DNA from: an uncultured Clostridium sp.
Lineage (GTDB): Bacteria; Bacillota; Clostridia; Clostridiales; Clostridiaceae
Assembly (NCBI GenBank): GCA_900543325.1
Contig: UQQU01000003.1
Location: forward strand, 1 to 64,000
Length of the DNA stretch: 64,000 nt
Reading direction: 5' to 3'
Part shown: positions 19,401-26,494 of the stretch, piece by piece
How positions within the stretch are numbered: position 1 is the first letter of the stretch
How the letters are laid out: each line of letters begins with the position of its first letter
Position numbers and translations under genes: made by a program
The notes under the pieces: generated by a model
Told to the model about the DNA's origin: nothing
The model's input: only the letters and a program-made list of their open reading frames with translations
Databases searched by the model: none

Positions 19401-20588
19401 AGTTGTAATGCTTGCAGTTCCTTCAGATATTTTCTCAAAAGTATCTCCTTCAGATGTTCTAGATCCATATATCTCAAATTCTTGTGCAAATCCTCTAGAA
19501 ACTAAACTTGTATACATTATTCTATCTATTGTAGTTAACTCATCTAAAGTTATTATTACTTCATTTGTGTGATCAGCTGTATTTTGTTTTCCTGAATGCC
19601 AATTTGTATTTACATCTCCATCCATAGCTCTTTCTATAACATTAGAAGCATAGTTTCCACCATTAGTTGTTATACTTGTAACTTTTTCTAATGATACCTT
19701 GAATAATTCATTATATTTATCCAATCTCTCATCATTAAAATCTTTAAAATTAGATACTTTAGCTTCTGTAAACTCTAAAGGTTTTCCTTCTAAGATTATT
19801 TTAGCATTATTAATCTCTTCCTCTATTTCACTATATAAAGGATGATTACTTGTTTCTAACTCAAAGGCTTCTAATTTTTCTAACGTATTAAAATCATCAC
19901 TTAATTCATTTTTAGATTCATTTGTGAATATATTATTCATTTTATCCATTATATTATCTTCTTTATAGAACATAAATTCAGACGCACTTGCCCAACCTTG
20001 GTTCGCTTTTTTAAACACAAACTTTACTCTCTTAAACTCAGTTGCATCAAATTTTATTTCTATAACATCTGATCTTGACCCCTTATATTCACCAGTAGTT
20101 ACTAATTCAAAGTTATCACTATCATCCTTAGATACATATATTTCAAATTCTTCTGCGAATCCTTTTCCCCCTGCATCAGGTCTTGCTGCATAAACTATTC
20201 TATTTAATGTAGTTACTTCTTTTAAATTAACTATAACCTCATTAGTAAAATTGGAACTATTAGGCGATCCTGTTTCCCAATGAGTTTCGAAGTTTTCATC
20301 TATAGCTTTATCTATAGTACTACTTCCATATTTCCCACCATTATTAGTTATAGAATCAATATTAGAATTATCCATTTTAAAAACTTCGTTATAACTTTCT
20401 AACAATTTACTACCATATAAGCTAAACTTACTTACAGTAGCCTCTTTACTTTGATTTTCTTCTACTACTTCATCAGCTTGTATAACATTATTTTGTGTTA
20501 ATGCCTCTGCAAATACATTAGCGGGTGTCGCTACTAAGTTTGTTATTGTTGCAGCTAAAATTAGTGTTGATAATTTTCTTTTTAACAT
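13443..20588 (-). CDS. giant secreted M60-family mucin peptidase
   Basis: 2381 residues with a signal peptide (to about 27, VFAEA). Order: three F5/8 type C (CBM32-like) domains (about 70-205, 295-430, 520-655) separated by helical linkers; an M60/enhancin-like zinc metallopeptidase (about 740-1090) with HEIGH near 986 and a downstream Glu in LAEVTNN; a fibronectin-like domain; three NPCBM-like domains (about 1300-1430, 1810-1950, 2035-2170) with DUF5011-like Ig domains between them; a fourth F5/8 domain (about 1530-1665); and a short leucine-rich region (about 2180-2290). Known M60 proteins cleave O-glycosylated mucins, and the binding domains fit glycan targeting. No sortase signal, so probably released. 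It follows a c-di-GMP-I-like riboswitch and terminator. Confidence 0.92.
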   Translation of the reverse strand: MLKRKLSTLILAATITNLVATPANVFAEALTQNNVIQADEVVEENQSKEATVSKFSLYGSKLLESYNEVFKMDNSNIDSITNNGGKYGSSTIDKAIDENFETHWETGSPNSSNFTNEVIVNLKEVTTLNRIVYAARPDAGGKGFAEEFEIYVSKDDSDNFELVTTGEYKGSRSDVIEIKFDATEFKRVKFVFKKANQGWASASEFMFYKEDNIMDKMNNIFTNESKNELSDDFNTLEKLEAFELETSNHPLYSEIEEEINNAKIILEGKPLEFTEAKVSNFKDFNDERLDKYNELFKVSLEKVTSITTNGGNYASNVIERAMDGDVNTNWHSGKQNTADHTNEVIITLDELTTIDRIMYTSLVSRGFAQEFEIYGSRTSEGDTFEKISEGTASITTKNTLQIKFKETEVRRIKFVYKKGYENWALANEFGLYMPDELDQKIDRLFVDENMNEVSPVFGTIEAINNLIEEAKGHPFEDEYIEKLNTAKELVEFGKVQGGTANVSKFEPFYTEYINEYDDVYRVKNLSISNNGGQYSNSAIKYAIDEDANTHWETGNPNSDSFKNEVILTLEQAEVINRLTYKSRVGGKGFAEQFSIYVSPVASGDNFQKVTEGSYTVTNDILEIQFEATKAKRVKFVFDNARENWASISDIRLYKEDSVSNKMKNLFTNGLMDTVSEEFNTIEKLRELENEVNEHPLAPIYLKEIHQAKEIINGNLQSVKTVVVEQHGDRNAHTKNNLKFGYGNNNQPTGVVARPGETITVYVDAEPGQPLPQLMFSQQEGSFASWGRTVSLHVGKNEITVPAVTQNDGWYHHSVTPGGPVYIVNPYTEEEQGKAPVIRFESGCEKFPMMDENTDEQEFLDLLKDYKARIDEDKVANPNVMDRKMIDVVEIVSDHLVFTGTATGAYEAYINQEFGPMNTINMYNSHMNLIFNYLGIDGSSEKNDIKNTRENIRLAQPYGYMYAYDNHIGVQGDVMVSMLTSVGGWGVDHEIGHKLDISPRTLAEVTNNMIPQYTSYYYNNPSERIPFESIVYKNVIATDNNEHYNDGYFERLAVFWQLEMIYPGYWGKLNRVYRENDIVLDSENRANDKLDKLAKNSSIVLGLNLTEHFERHGFWISDETKELLNQYPKPDKKIWYANYDYIEYEGEGFNGNPGFSVNVLKENEKVKLTFSVNNDYKNDVLGYEIFRDNKLIGFTSTNSFIDTETSVGESVNYTVIPYDKKLNIGDSVVVNSLTPTLSLQQESISIKLREEFNPMDLVKALNYDGEDITSNVVINGEVNINEKGTYPLEYTIADNGVVVTKTVNVEVVSDYDYLSDTAWTNVTTQYGTPRRNSSIKGRVNGEIKIFDKGFGIHANGKITYDLSNVDYDNFEALVGVDMSIESQSNSSIVFKVIADGEVVATTDVMKHADNMVAIKVPVKGVKELVIEVNDGGNDNTSDHAVIANPQLTTNNAKPSLTVIDKTYKLGEEVDFNEGITAMDVEDGDLTSNIEIVSNNYETEKLGRFEIVYRITDSDNNVVENTSYITVYEELATTKSKYGSFNNLEAYNEEFKIPVVSISNNGRNYGSSVIGYAIDNNRNTHWETGNPNGISFQNEVIFDLGEVNEIDKIAYAARNGGKGFATKFAIYVSTEVEGDDFRLAGTGSYNGSVNDVIEIDITKTEARRVKFKFIEANQNWASIAEMSFYKTDELADKIAKELFTDNSKSQVTEKYNTLEKLDALREEVSTHPASELFQEDLNRAEEIIRAKFPCLTVGETEYIKLRSEYDLISNVNASDQEDGDITNKIVVNSNDFTTNKTGEYKVSYTVTDNDGNIATAEKTIVVYSDSEYLSNIDWDSARTDYGQVRKDLASVGSKIKLSINGEEKVFDKGIGTHANSEIVYNLEGRNYKYFETYVGVDRNIAKQNNSSVIFKIYADGEEVYNSGVMKWDDEAKLVRIPLEGVSELKLVADNAGNGNTSDHASFADAKFLILNAIPTLNIPKSVSTKVGQPIDLKEGCSASDAEDGDLTSSIEISGEINFNKAGKYELTYNVTDSDGNTVTKTRTVAVVDMDDYTYLTEYDWTSTKNNYAAPKKDISTSGKTLRLTGEDGQEVSYERGIGAHSTSTIIYDLSDKDYVYFSSYVGVDRQMYGSVGSITFEVWVDGKKKFDSGLMTSKDVQKYVEVDINGAKELKLVVTDGGDNNHSDHATWADAKLHFANNEGVDLAEVVNIPDKYLKKAIKAELNISSDDITIGDMYNLTELNDMGYGIEDLEGLQYAKNLETLNLDYNEISDLSKLKNLRKLSNLQAMYQNIALGNLYKQDNKITVKYNAINRQGEAINVSSIIVRNNITLEDIYLNIEECIDENGVISFDTTNFANNFHTLYLVYESEEDNYLAQAMYMFDNR

Positions 20589-20630
20589 TTATTTTCCCCC
20601 TGAAATATTCTTTCCCAAGAGATGTACATT

Positions 20631-20665
20631 AAAAAAAAGCTACTCCCTAAAGAGTAGCTAAAAAA
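20631..20665 (-). terminator. terminator in the leader of the M60 gene
   Basis: AGCTACTC and GAGTAGCT form an 8-bp stem with a 6-nt loop, followed on the minus strand by eight T. It lies 43 bp before the M60 ATG and downstream of the riboswitch-like sequence, so it should act as an attenuator for this gene. No other gene ends here on this strand. Confidence 0.8.
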
Positions 20666-20769
20666 CATAAATAATAGCATCTATATTTAATTTTCCTCAC
20701 GGTTGGACCATAATTAAATTAATATATAAAATACTAATTTTATTAATAAAAATAAAAATCATAATGTAC

Positions 20770-20850
20770 CCTTTTGGAACTGGCTAATACAGAATTACTT
20801 CCTTAGTCCCTATAGCTTTTCATCTTTAAATTTCTTTAAGTTTGACTATT
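20770..20850 (-). promoter_or_regulatory. c-di-GMP-I (GEMM-I) riboswitch, variant or decayed
   Basis: The minus strand reads GTCAAAC, a hairpin with a GAAA tetraloop (CTTAAA/TTTAAAG), GATGAAAAGC, then GCTATAGGGACTAAGG, a variable loop and TTAGCC. This is the order of class I c-di-GMP riboswitches (CAAAC, GNRA stem P1b, GACGCAAAGC, CTAAGG, AGCC). GACGCAAAGC is changed to GATGAAAAGC and the closing P1 stem is weak. It may be a variant with altered affinity or specificity, or may be degenerating. The rest of 20589-21055 holds no gene. Confidence 0.65.
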
Positions 20851-21055
20851 TAATTTTTTAATAATATTAAATAATTGTTCCTTAATATTATTTTTATAAG
20901 ATAATTAAAACAAATTACAGGGTAAATTATATATTATTTTAAACTATTATAGTAAAAAATGTTTTATTTTTCATGTTTTAAATCATAACTTTCTGATGAA
21001 AAAAAATTTTTCCCACTAAATTATACTTTTATTCCTTTCATAACATAGCTTTATG

Positions 21056-21721
21056 TTAATTTTCTTTATTAATATCCTGTTTAGACATATGTTTTTTATG
21101 TTTACACTTACTATGCCCTCCCATATGTTCACTGTGCTTATGATTTATCTTCCAAGATTTGATTAATTTTGATAATATAAGTTCTAATTGTTTTTGTTCA
21201 TCCTCACTTATTGTACTAAATAATTCTTTTGCATTGTTTTTATGTTCTTTCTCTTTCAATAAAACAGCTTCTTTTCCTTTTTCAGTTATTGAAATCCTTA
21301 CCTTTCTCTTATCATTTTCATCTTTTTCTCTTGTTATTAATTCTTTTTCTTCTATTTTGCTTAAAATCTCACTTAAAGATCCAGAACGAATATCAATAAT
21401 ATTTTGTAATTCACTTTGGGTCATTGTTCCTTCTTCTAAAAGTACTTTTAATATACGTCCTCTTCCATGATGACCACAATGCTTACTATTTAATATCATT
21501 CCACATTTCCCCAACATTATCATAAGACGATCTTCTTGAGGCAAATTCTTAAACTCTTCACGCTTTTTTGCTTGTTCCCTTAATTCAACTATTTTTTCTT
21601 CTGTAATTTCACCTTCATTTAATAATCTTACAAATTTTTTTCCTCTACAGCATTGAGTTTCATTTATACTACATCCCTTTCCACATAGTGGACATTGTTC
21701 ATATTTAATTTCATTATTCAT
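21056..21721 (-). CDS. MarR-family regulator with Cys-rich N-terminus and His-rich tail
   Basis: 221 residues. The N-terminus has CPLCGKGC and CC (a possible metal-binding knuckle) and is followed by a short helical stretch. Residues about 65-180 form a MarR winged helix (TQSELQNIIDIRSGSLSEIL recognition region, DENDKRKVRISITEKG wing). The tail (about 190-221) is rich in His, Lys and Cys (HKHSEHMGGH). Inverted copies of TTAGTTAGGNACCTT flank its promoter, suggesting autoregulation. In other Firmicutes this type often precedes a pair of ABC exporters; here no such genes adjoin, though a heterodimeric exporter is encoded at 52498-56022. Metal or redox sensing is possible but unproven. Confidence 0.8.
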   Translation of the reverse strand: MNNEIKYEQCPLCGKGCSINETQCCRGKKFVRLLNEGEITEEKIVELREQAKKREEFKNLPQEDRLMIMLGKCGMILNSKHCGHHGRGRILKVLLEEGTMTQSELQNIIDIRSGSLSEILSKIEEKELITREKDENDKRKVRISITEKGKEAVLLKEKEHKNNAKELFSTISEDEQKQLELILSKLIKSWKINHKHSEHMGGHSKCKHKKHMSKQDINKEN

Positions 21722-21743
21722 ATCTATTTACTCCCTTTTTATT

Positions 21744-21808
21744 TTAGTTAGGCACCTTGTTACTACATTGTACACCATCTTCCGTTTTTTATAAAGGTAC
21801 CTAACTAA
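21744..21808. promoter_or_regulatory. inverted-repeat operator of the MarR-type gene
   Basis: TTAGTTAGGCACCTT (21744-21758) and AAGGTACCTAACTAA (21794-21808) are 15-bp inverted copies with one difference, 35 bp apart. A TACAAT -10 candidate on the minus strand lies between them. The layout fits autorepression by the adjacent gene. Confidence 0.7.
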
Positions 21809-21814
21809 TTAATT

Positions 21815-21862
21815 GTAAAAAAAGAAGAAAATGCTTTTACACACTTCCTTCTTTTACATATA
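21815..21862 (-). terminator. hairpin after scrA
   Basis: A/G-rich arms (AAAAGAAG with CTTCTTTT) pair across about 20 nt and end in a run of T on the minus strand, 15 bp past the scrA stop codon. Confidence 0.55.
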
Positions 21863-21876
21863 TACTAAATTTATGA

Positions 21877-23256
21877 TTAAGCCTCTTCTTTTATTCCCAT
21901 TATCCAAGTAGCTATAAATGCTACAGCTCCTGCAATAGCTAATCCAATACAGTAATTAATCATTGTATCTGATGTTGTAATTGCTATAGCTGGTAAAGCT
22001 GTTACACCAACTGCTGTCATTTTAACATGTGTAAGTACTACATAAGCACCAGCTGCAGCACCACCAATAGCCGCTCCAATAAATGGCTTTCTATATCTTA
22101 AGTTAACTCCAAATATTGCAGCTTCAGTTATACCCATTGTACAACTTATTGCTGCTGGTAAAGATATAGCTTTCATCTTCTTATTTTTAGTCTTGAAGTA
22201 TACGGCTAAAGCTGCTCCACCTTGTGCAAAGTTAGCCACTGCCCAAATTGGAAGTAAAGTATTAAATCCAGTTGAAGCAATAAGTCCTAATTCAATTGCA
22301 TGGAAGCTGTGATGTATACCTGAAATAACTATAGCTGAATATAATCCGCCAAAGATTATACCTGCAAATATACCAAAATGATTTAATGCATATTGTAAGA
22401 ATACACTTATTCCATCTCCAATCCAGTTAGCAAATGGTCCAACAACTACTAAAGCTAAGAATCCTGTTGCTAATACTGTTAATAATGGAGTTAATAATAT
22501 ATCTAACATGTTAGGAACAATCTTTCTAACATTTCTTTCTATTATAGACATTAAGAATATAACAAATAATATTGGTAATACTGTTCCTTGGTATCCTTTT
22601 AAAGGCATATCTATAATTCCAAATACAGACATTGTTTGAGCTACGGCACCTGATTGTTGTTCCCAAGCATTCATTAAACCTGGATGAATCATTATACCAC
22701 CAACAGTTGCTGCTAAGTAAGGATTACATTTAAATACTTTTGCTGCACTAATAGCAACTAATATTGGTAAGAAGTTAAATGCTGCACTACTAAATAAATC
22801 TAATAGTGTCCACCACCATGTTCCTGAAGCATCTAGCCCAAATTTAGACAGTAATCCCATCATACCCATTAATAATCCTGAAGCAACGATTGCTGGAATT
22901 ATCGGTACAAATATATCTGATAATAATTTAGCTAATTTTTGAATTGGATTTAACTTTTCTGCACCAGAATCCTTAACATCTTGAGTGCTCATTTCAGTTA
23001 TTCCACAAATTTTAATTAATTCTGCATATACTTTATTAACAGTTCCTTGTCCAATAATAACTTGGAATTGTCCGCCATTAACAAATGCACCTTTAACTAT
23101 ATCTAATTTTTCTAACTCTTCTTTGTTAGCTAAGCTTTGATCTTTTAATACCATTCTTAATCTTGTCGCACAGTGAGCTGCACTTGCAACGTTTTCTTCG
23201 CCACCGATATATTTTAATATATCTTGAGCAGCATCATAATACTTGTTAGACCCCAT
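21877..23256 (-). CDS. scrA: PTS sucrose-type EIIBC component
   Basis: 459 residues. The IIB domain (1-85) carries the phospho-Cys motif HCATRLRMVL. The IIC membrane domain (about 105-455) has many helices and GIHHSFHAIELGL, typical of the glucose/sucrose/beta-glucoside superfamily. No IIA domain is fused, so phosphate probably comes from a IIA encoded elsewhere. It imports and phosphorylates sucrose at C6. That substrate is inferred from scrB, scrK and the shared operators; trehalose-type transporters are close relatives. A GGAGG site precedes the ATG. Confidence 0.88.
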   Translation of the reverse strand: MGSNKYYDAAQDILKYIGGEENVASAAHCATRLRMVLKDQSLANKEELEKLDIVKGAFVNGGQFQVIIGQGTVNKVYAELIKICGITEMSTQDVKDSGAEKLNPIQKLAKLLSDIFVPIIPAIVASGLLMGMMGLLSKFGLDASGTWWWTLLDLFSSAAFNFLPILVAISAAKVFKCNPYLAATVGGIMIHPGLMNAWEQQSGAVAQTMSVFGIIDMPLKGYQGTVLPILFVIFLMSIIERNVRKIVPNMLDILLTPLLTVLATGFLALVVVGPFANWIGDGISVFLQYALNHFGIFAGIIFGGLYSAIVISGIHHSFHAIELGLIASTGFNTLLPIWAVANFAQGGAALAVYFKTKNKKMKAISLPAAISCTMGITEAAIFGVNLRYRKPFIGAAIGGAAAGAYVVLTHVKMTAVGVTALPAIAITTSDTMINYCIGLAIAGAVAFIATWIMGIKEEA

Positions 23257-23323
23257 TTTTAAATCCTCCTAAATATTTTTATAATCTTATAATTGCCCTG
23301 TATTAAAGGTCTTATTTATACCA

Positions 23324-23371
23324 TGGTAATGTTCCCATATATATCATTAAAAAAATATGGTAATGTTCCCA
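23324..23371. promoter_or_regulatory. tandem LacI-type operators before scrA
   Basis: TGGTAATGTTCCCA occurs twice (23324-23337 and 23358-23371), 34 bp apart, about three helical turns. The half-site TGGGAAC is shared with the operator before scrK. A TATAAA on the minus strand just downstream may be the -10 box. Confidence 0.8.
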
Positions 23372-23532
23372 CCATTGTCATAAATAAACGTTTTACGTTT
23401 TCATTTAACGTTGTTTTGCTTTATCTAAATTTGTTGTTAAATTAAATTTCAATATTATTATATAATTTTATTTTATATAAGTATATAGTTTATTTAAAAT
23501 TTTATACAGGAAATTTTTAGACTTATTATAAA

Positions 23533-23583
23533 ATTTTAAATAGTTTTACATGGGATTATCTCCATATAAAAACTATTTAAAAC
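23533..23583 (-). terminator. terminator after scrR
   Basis: TTTTAAATAGTTTT (from 23534) pairs with AAAACTATTTAAAA (to 23582) around a 20-nt loop that itself contains ATGG/CCAT, 16 bp past the scrR stop codon. Confidence 0.65.
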
Positions 23584-23598
23584 CTTTTCATGAATTCA

Positions 23599-24597
23599 TT
23601 ATACACTATTTCTTTCAACAAGTAAACAATTTAATTTTACTTTTTTCACCACTAGTTCATTCTTTTCTATTTTGTTATCAAGTTCATCTAAAATTATCTC
23701 TGCTGATTTTCTTCCAGCAGTTTTATAGTGATAATGTACAGTTGTAAGTCTTGGTGTTATAACTCTAGAAATCTTAGAATCTCCCATTCCTACTACTGCT
23801 ATATCTTCTGGAATCCTATATTGATTATCTATTAGATACTCTATTGCCCCTAAAGCTAAATTATCAGTTACAGCAACAATTGCAGTTGGAATATCATTAC
23901 CCTCCATCATCTCTTTAGCAAGTATATATCCACTCTTCTCATCAAAATCACCAATCTTGATATTTGCATAATTTATATCAATATTATTATTTTTTAATGT
24001 CTCTATATAAGCTTGTTTTCTGTAAAGCCCAACAGCTTTATCTTCTTCATAAACTCCAATATATCCAATTTTTTCGTGGCCTTTTTTAATTAAATAATTA
24101 GTTATATCTTTTGTTGCTTGAAATTCATCAAAATATACAGATGGAGAATTTTCAATATCTTGTGCAACAACAACTATTGGAACCTCTAAATTTTTTATGA
24201 CTTCTATATGTTTATCCGTAACCTTAGTTGCCATAAATATTATTCCATCAACTTGATTTGATTTAAATATGTTAAGGTATTCTAATTCCTTTTCTATAGA
24301 TAAATTTGTATTTGCTATCAAAATATCATATCCATTAGGAGATAAAACTTCTGTAATCCCTTCAACTACTCTTGCTGGAGTCTCACTACTTATTTTAGGA
24401 ACTATTACCCCTATTAAATTTGTCTTTTTAGTTCTCATGCCTTTTGCTTGCCTTTGAGGTGTAAATCCTGTTTCATCAAGTACTTTTTTTATTTTATCTC
24501 TAGCTTCAACACTAACATATCCATTATTTAAGTATCTAGAAACAGTAGATTTTGACACGCCTGCTAGCTTTGCTATGTCAATTATGTTTAATGCCAT
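23599..24597 (-). CDS. scrR: LacI-family sucrose regulator
   Basis: 332 residues. The N-terminal helix-turn-helix reads DIAKLAGVSKSTVSRYLNNG, followed by the hinge helix region and a periplasmic-binding-like sensor domain (about 60-330). It lies upstream of scrA on the same strand and very probably binds the GGGAACNTTCCC-like sites before scrA and scrK. Loss of binding would need an inducer such as fructose or a phosphosugar, which the sequence does not reveal. GGAG precedes the ATG. Confidence 0.88.
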   Translation of the reverse strand: MALNIIDIAKLAGVSKSTVSRYLNNGYVSVEARDKIKKVLDETGFTPQRQAKGMRTKKTNLIGVIVPKISSETPARVVEGITEVLSPNGYDILIANTNLSIEKELEYLNIFKSNQVDGIIFMATKVTDKHIEVIKNLEVPIVVVAQDIENSPSVYFDEFQATKDITNYLIKKGHEKIGYIGVYEEDKAVGLYRKQAYIETLKNNNIDINYANIKIGDFDEKSGYILAKEMMEGNDIPTAIVAVTDNLALGAIEYLIDNQYRIPEDIAVVGMGDSKISRVITPRLTTVHYHYKTAGRKSAEIILDELDNKIEKNELVVKKVKLNCLLVERNSV

Positions 24598-24969
24598 TAG
24601 CTCCTTCTCCCTCCATTATTTCTTGAAATAAATTACCTATTTTATTTTATCATTTTTTAAATATTTTCACACTTAATTATTAAGATTTTTCATGTATTAT
24701 TAAAAAATATCTTCTTCTAAAGATTGTATATATCTTTAACTAATTTTTAATTTAAAGTTTCAGTTGCCTAGTAATATTCACCATTATATTTTTATATATT
24801 AAAATAACTATTATTGTGATTTTGGTAAATAATTCTTTAAAAATAGATAATACTATATATAGTACTTTTTCTATAATATAACTTGTTTTGAATTTATTAT
24901 TTATAATTATAGCTCAATTTAACTATTTTACAATTTTACCTACGGAATTTCACTTAAAGGAGTGACGCT
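24598..24969. other. divergent promoter region
   Basis: 372 bp between scrR and the next gene. A TATAAT at 24872-24877 on the plus strand with a poor -35 box may serve 24970-25881. A GGAG ribosome site precedes the start of each flanking gene. No other feature was recognised. Confidence 0.4.
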
Positions 24970-25881
24970 ATGTTTCCAAACGATAAAAATAATAAATCTG
25001 AAATAAGCATTAAGAACATTATGTTTAAGATGCTTTATTACATCTTAATAATCTGCTTATTTGCTTACTTTTTCTATTGTATAGGTAAAGTACCTCCAAT
25101 AAATTATGTTTCTAAAAACACTCTATTAAATAATATCAACATAAGTACTAGTGTTGGTAACTTTAATAGTAATGATATACCTGAGGACTCTATAGATCCA
25201 TATGAAGATGAATTAAATACATTTATAACTTCGGCTTTTAATACAAGAAATGATGGTTTTTTAAGTGGAGAAGTTTCTAAACTTTATGATTACTATGGTA
25301 CTTCTTCAGCAAATGGTCAATATTCATTAAATTATGAATTTAAAAGAATTTCTTATTTGCGTGATTGGGCATTAGAAAGAGCTATAATTTTTACTTCTAT
25401 TAATTCATTAGTGATTATAAATAATATTATTAGAAATGATGACAAAATAATTGTTGATTTAGATGAACATTATACTTTTAATTATATTCACAATAAACAA
25501 TTTGCTGTAAATAAATTTACTTTAACAATACCTCATATTTTAACACTTTATACTACTAACGATAGCTCTAAAAACTATTTTTATATAGATAAGGATTATT
25601 ATTCTGATATATTTAATGATGATTTAGATGATTATACTTTTACATTATCAGAAACATTTTTACCTTACACCAAAAGAATAAATCCTAATTACGAGATATC
25701 TGGTACTTATAAAGAAGATGATATTATTAGATTTGATAAATCATTTTTTACAGATCATAAAGCTATAATATCTGGCTTTGATTCAAATGGCTACCCTTTA
25801 ATAGATAGTAATTTATTTAATATTTCAAATATGCCATTTGATTTAGGTTGGAAAGAAAAAAATATAAAACTTTCTTATTAA
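24970..25881 (+). CDS. membrane-anchored protein of unknown function
   Basis: 303 residues with AAAGGAGTG before the ATG. The N-terminus is charged, a single membrane helix spans about residues 17-40 (MLYYILIICLFAYFFYCIG), and the remaining 260 residues should lie outside the membrane. They are rich in Asp, Tyr and Asn, with no signature I recognise. It is a single-gene unit between scrR (divergent) and smpB (convergent), closed by a shared terminator. The function cannot be inferred from context. Confidence 0.75.
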   Translation: MFPNDKNNKSEISIKNIMFKMLYYILIICLFAYFFYCIGKVPPINYVSKNTLLNNINISTSVGNFNSNDIPEDSIDPYEDELNTFITSAFNTRNDGFLSGEVSKLYDYYGTSSANGQYSLNYEFKRISYLRDWALERAIIFTSINSLVIINNIIRNDDKIIVDLDEHYTFNYIHNKQFAVNKFTLTIPHILTLYTTNDSSKNYFYIDKDYYSDIFNDDLDDYTFTLSETFLPYTKRINPNYEISGTYKEDDIIRFDKSFFTDHKAIISGFDSNGYPLIDSNLFNISNMPFDLGWKEKNIKLSY

Positions 25882-25888
25882 ACAAAAA

Positions 25889-25947
25889 TGACAAATTATT
25901 AATGGCAAATTAACTTTAAGTTTTAGTTTGCCATTTTAAATTTGTCA
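25889..25947. terminator. bidirectional terminator between the unknown gene and smpB
   Basis: TGACAAAT and a second block AATGGCAAA pair with TTTGCCATT and ATTTGTCA in an extended hairpin between two convergent genes. Confidence 0.75.
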
Positions 25948-25954
25948 CTTTCTA

Positions 25955-26425
25955 TTAATAACGGTTTCTTTCTTTCATTTGACGTTCAATATCTCTCTTA
26001 TGAGCCTTTTCTAACATTGAATCTCTCTTATCATAATTCTTTTTACCTTTACAGATTCCAAGGGCAACTTTAACTCTTCCATTTTTTAAATATAAAGATA
26101 ATGGAACTAAAGTATACCCATCTCTAGATACTAATCCTGCAAGTCTACCTATTTGCTCTTTATGAAGTAAAAGCTTTCTTTCTCTCAATGGATCAACATT
26201 AAATATATTTCCTTGTTCATATGGACTAATGTGCATATTTAAAATAAATATCTCTCCATTTTTTATATCGGCGTAACAATCTTTTAAATTGCATTTACCA
26301 CCTCTAATAGATTTAACTTCTGTTCCTACTAAAGCAATTCCCGCCTCCATTGTTTCTTCAACAAAATAATCATGACGAGCTTTTCTATTTTCAGCTAAAG
26401 AATTACTATTCTTAACTCTTGCCAT
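25955..26425 (-). CDS. smpB: SsrA-binding protein
   Basis: 156 residues from ATG 26425 ([20 protein letters not shown]). It has the SmpB oligonucleotide-binding barrel with [20 protein letters not shown] and the C-terminal tail [20 protein letters not shown] that enters the ribosomal A site. A longer frame begins 12 bp upstream, but family alignment and the GGGTGAGG ribosome site favour 26425. It partners the tmRNA at 6657-7280. In many clostridia ssrA directly follows smpB; here about 19 kb separates them. Confidence 0.95.
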   Translation of the reverse strand: MARVKNSNSLAENRKARHDYFVEETMEAGIALVGTEVKSIRGGKCNLKDCYADIKNGEIFILNMHISPYEQGNIFNVDPLRERKLLLHKEQIGRLAGLVSRDGYTLVPLSLYLKNGRVKVALGICKGKKNYDKRDSMLEKAHKRDIERQMKERNRY

Positions 26426-26460
26426 ATCCTCACCCACTTTTTTATTACGTGTTTTTCTTA

Positions 26461-26489
26461 ATTATATCAAGAACCCCTTAAAATCACAA
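26461..26489 (-). promoter_or_regulatory. smpB promoter
   Basis: TTGTGA (26489-26484), 17-bp spacer, TATAAT (26466-26461). It lies just outside the left end of the structured repeat, so smpB can be transcribed independently of it. Confidence 0.75.
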
Positions 26490-26494
26490 TATAT

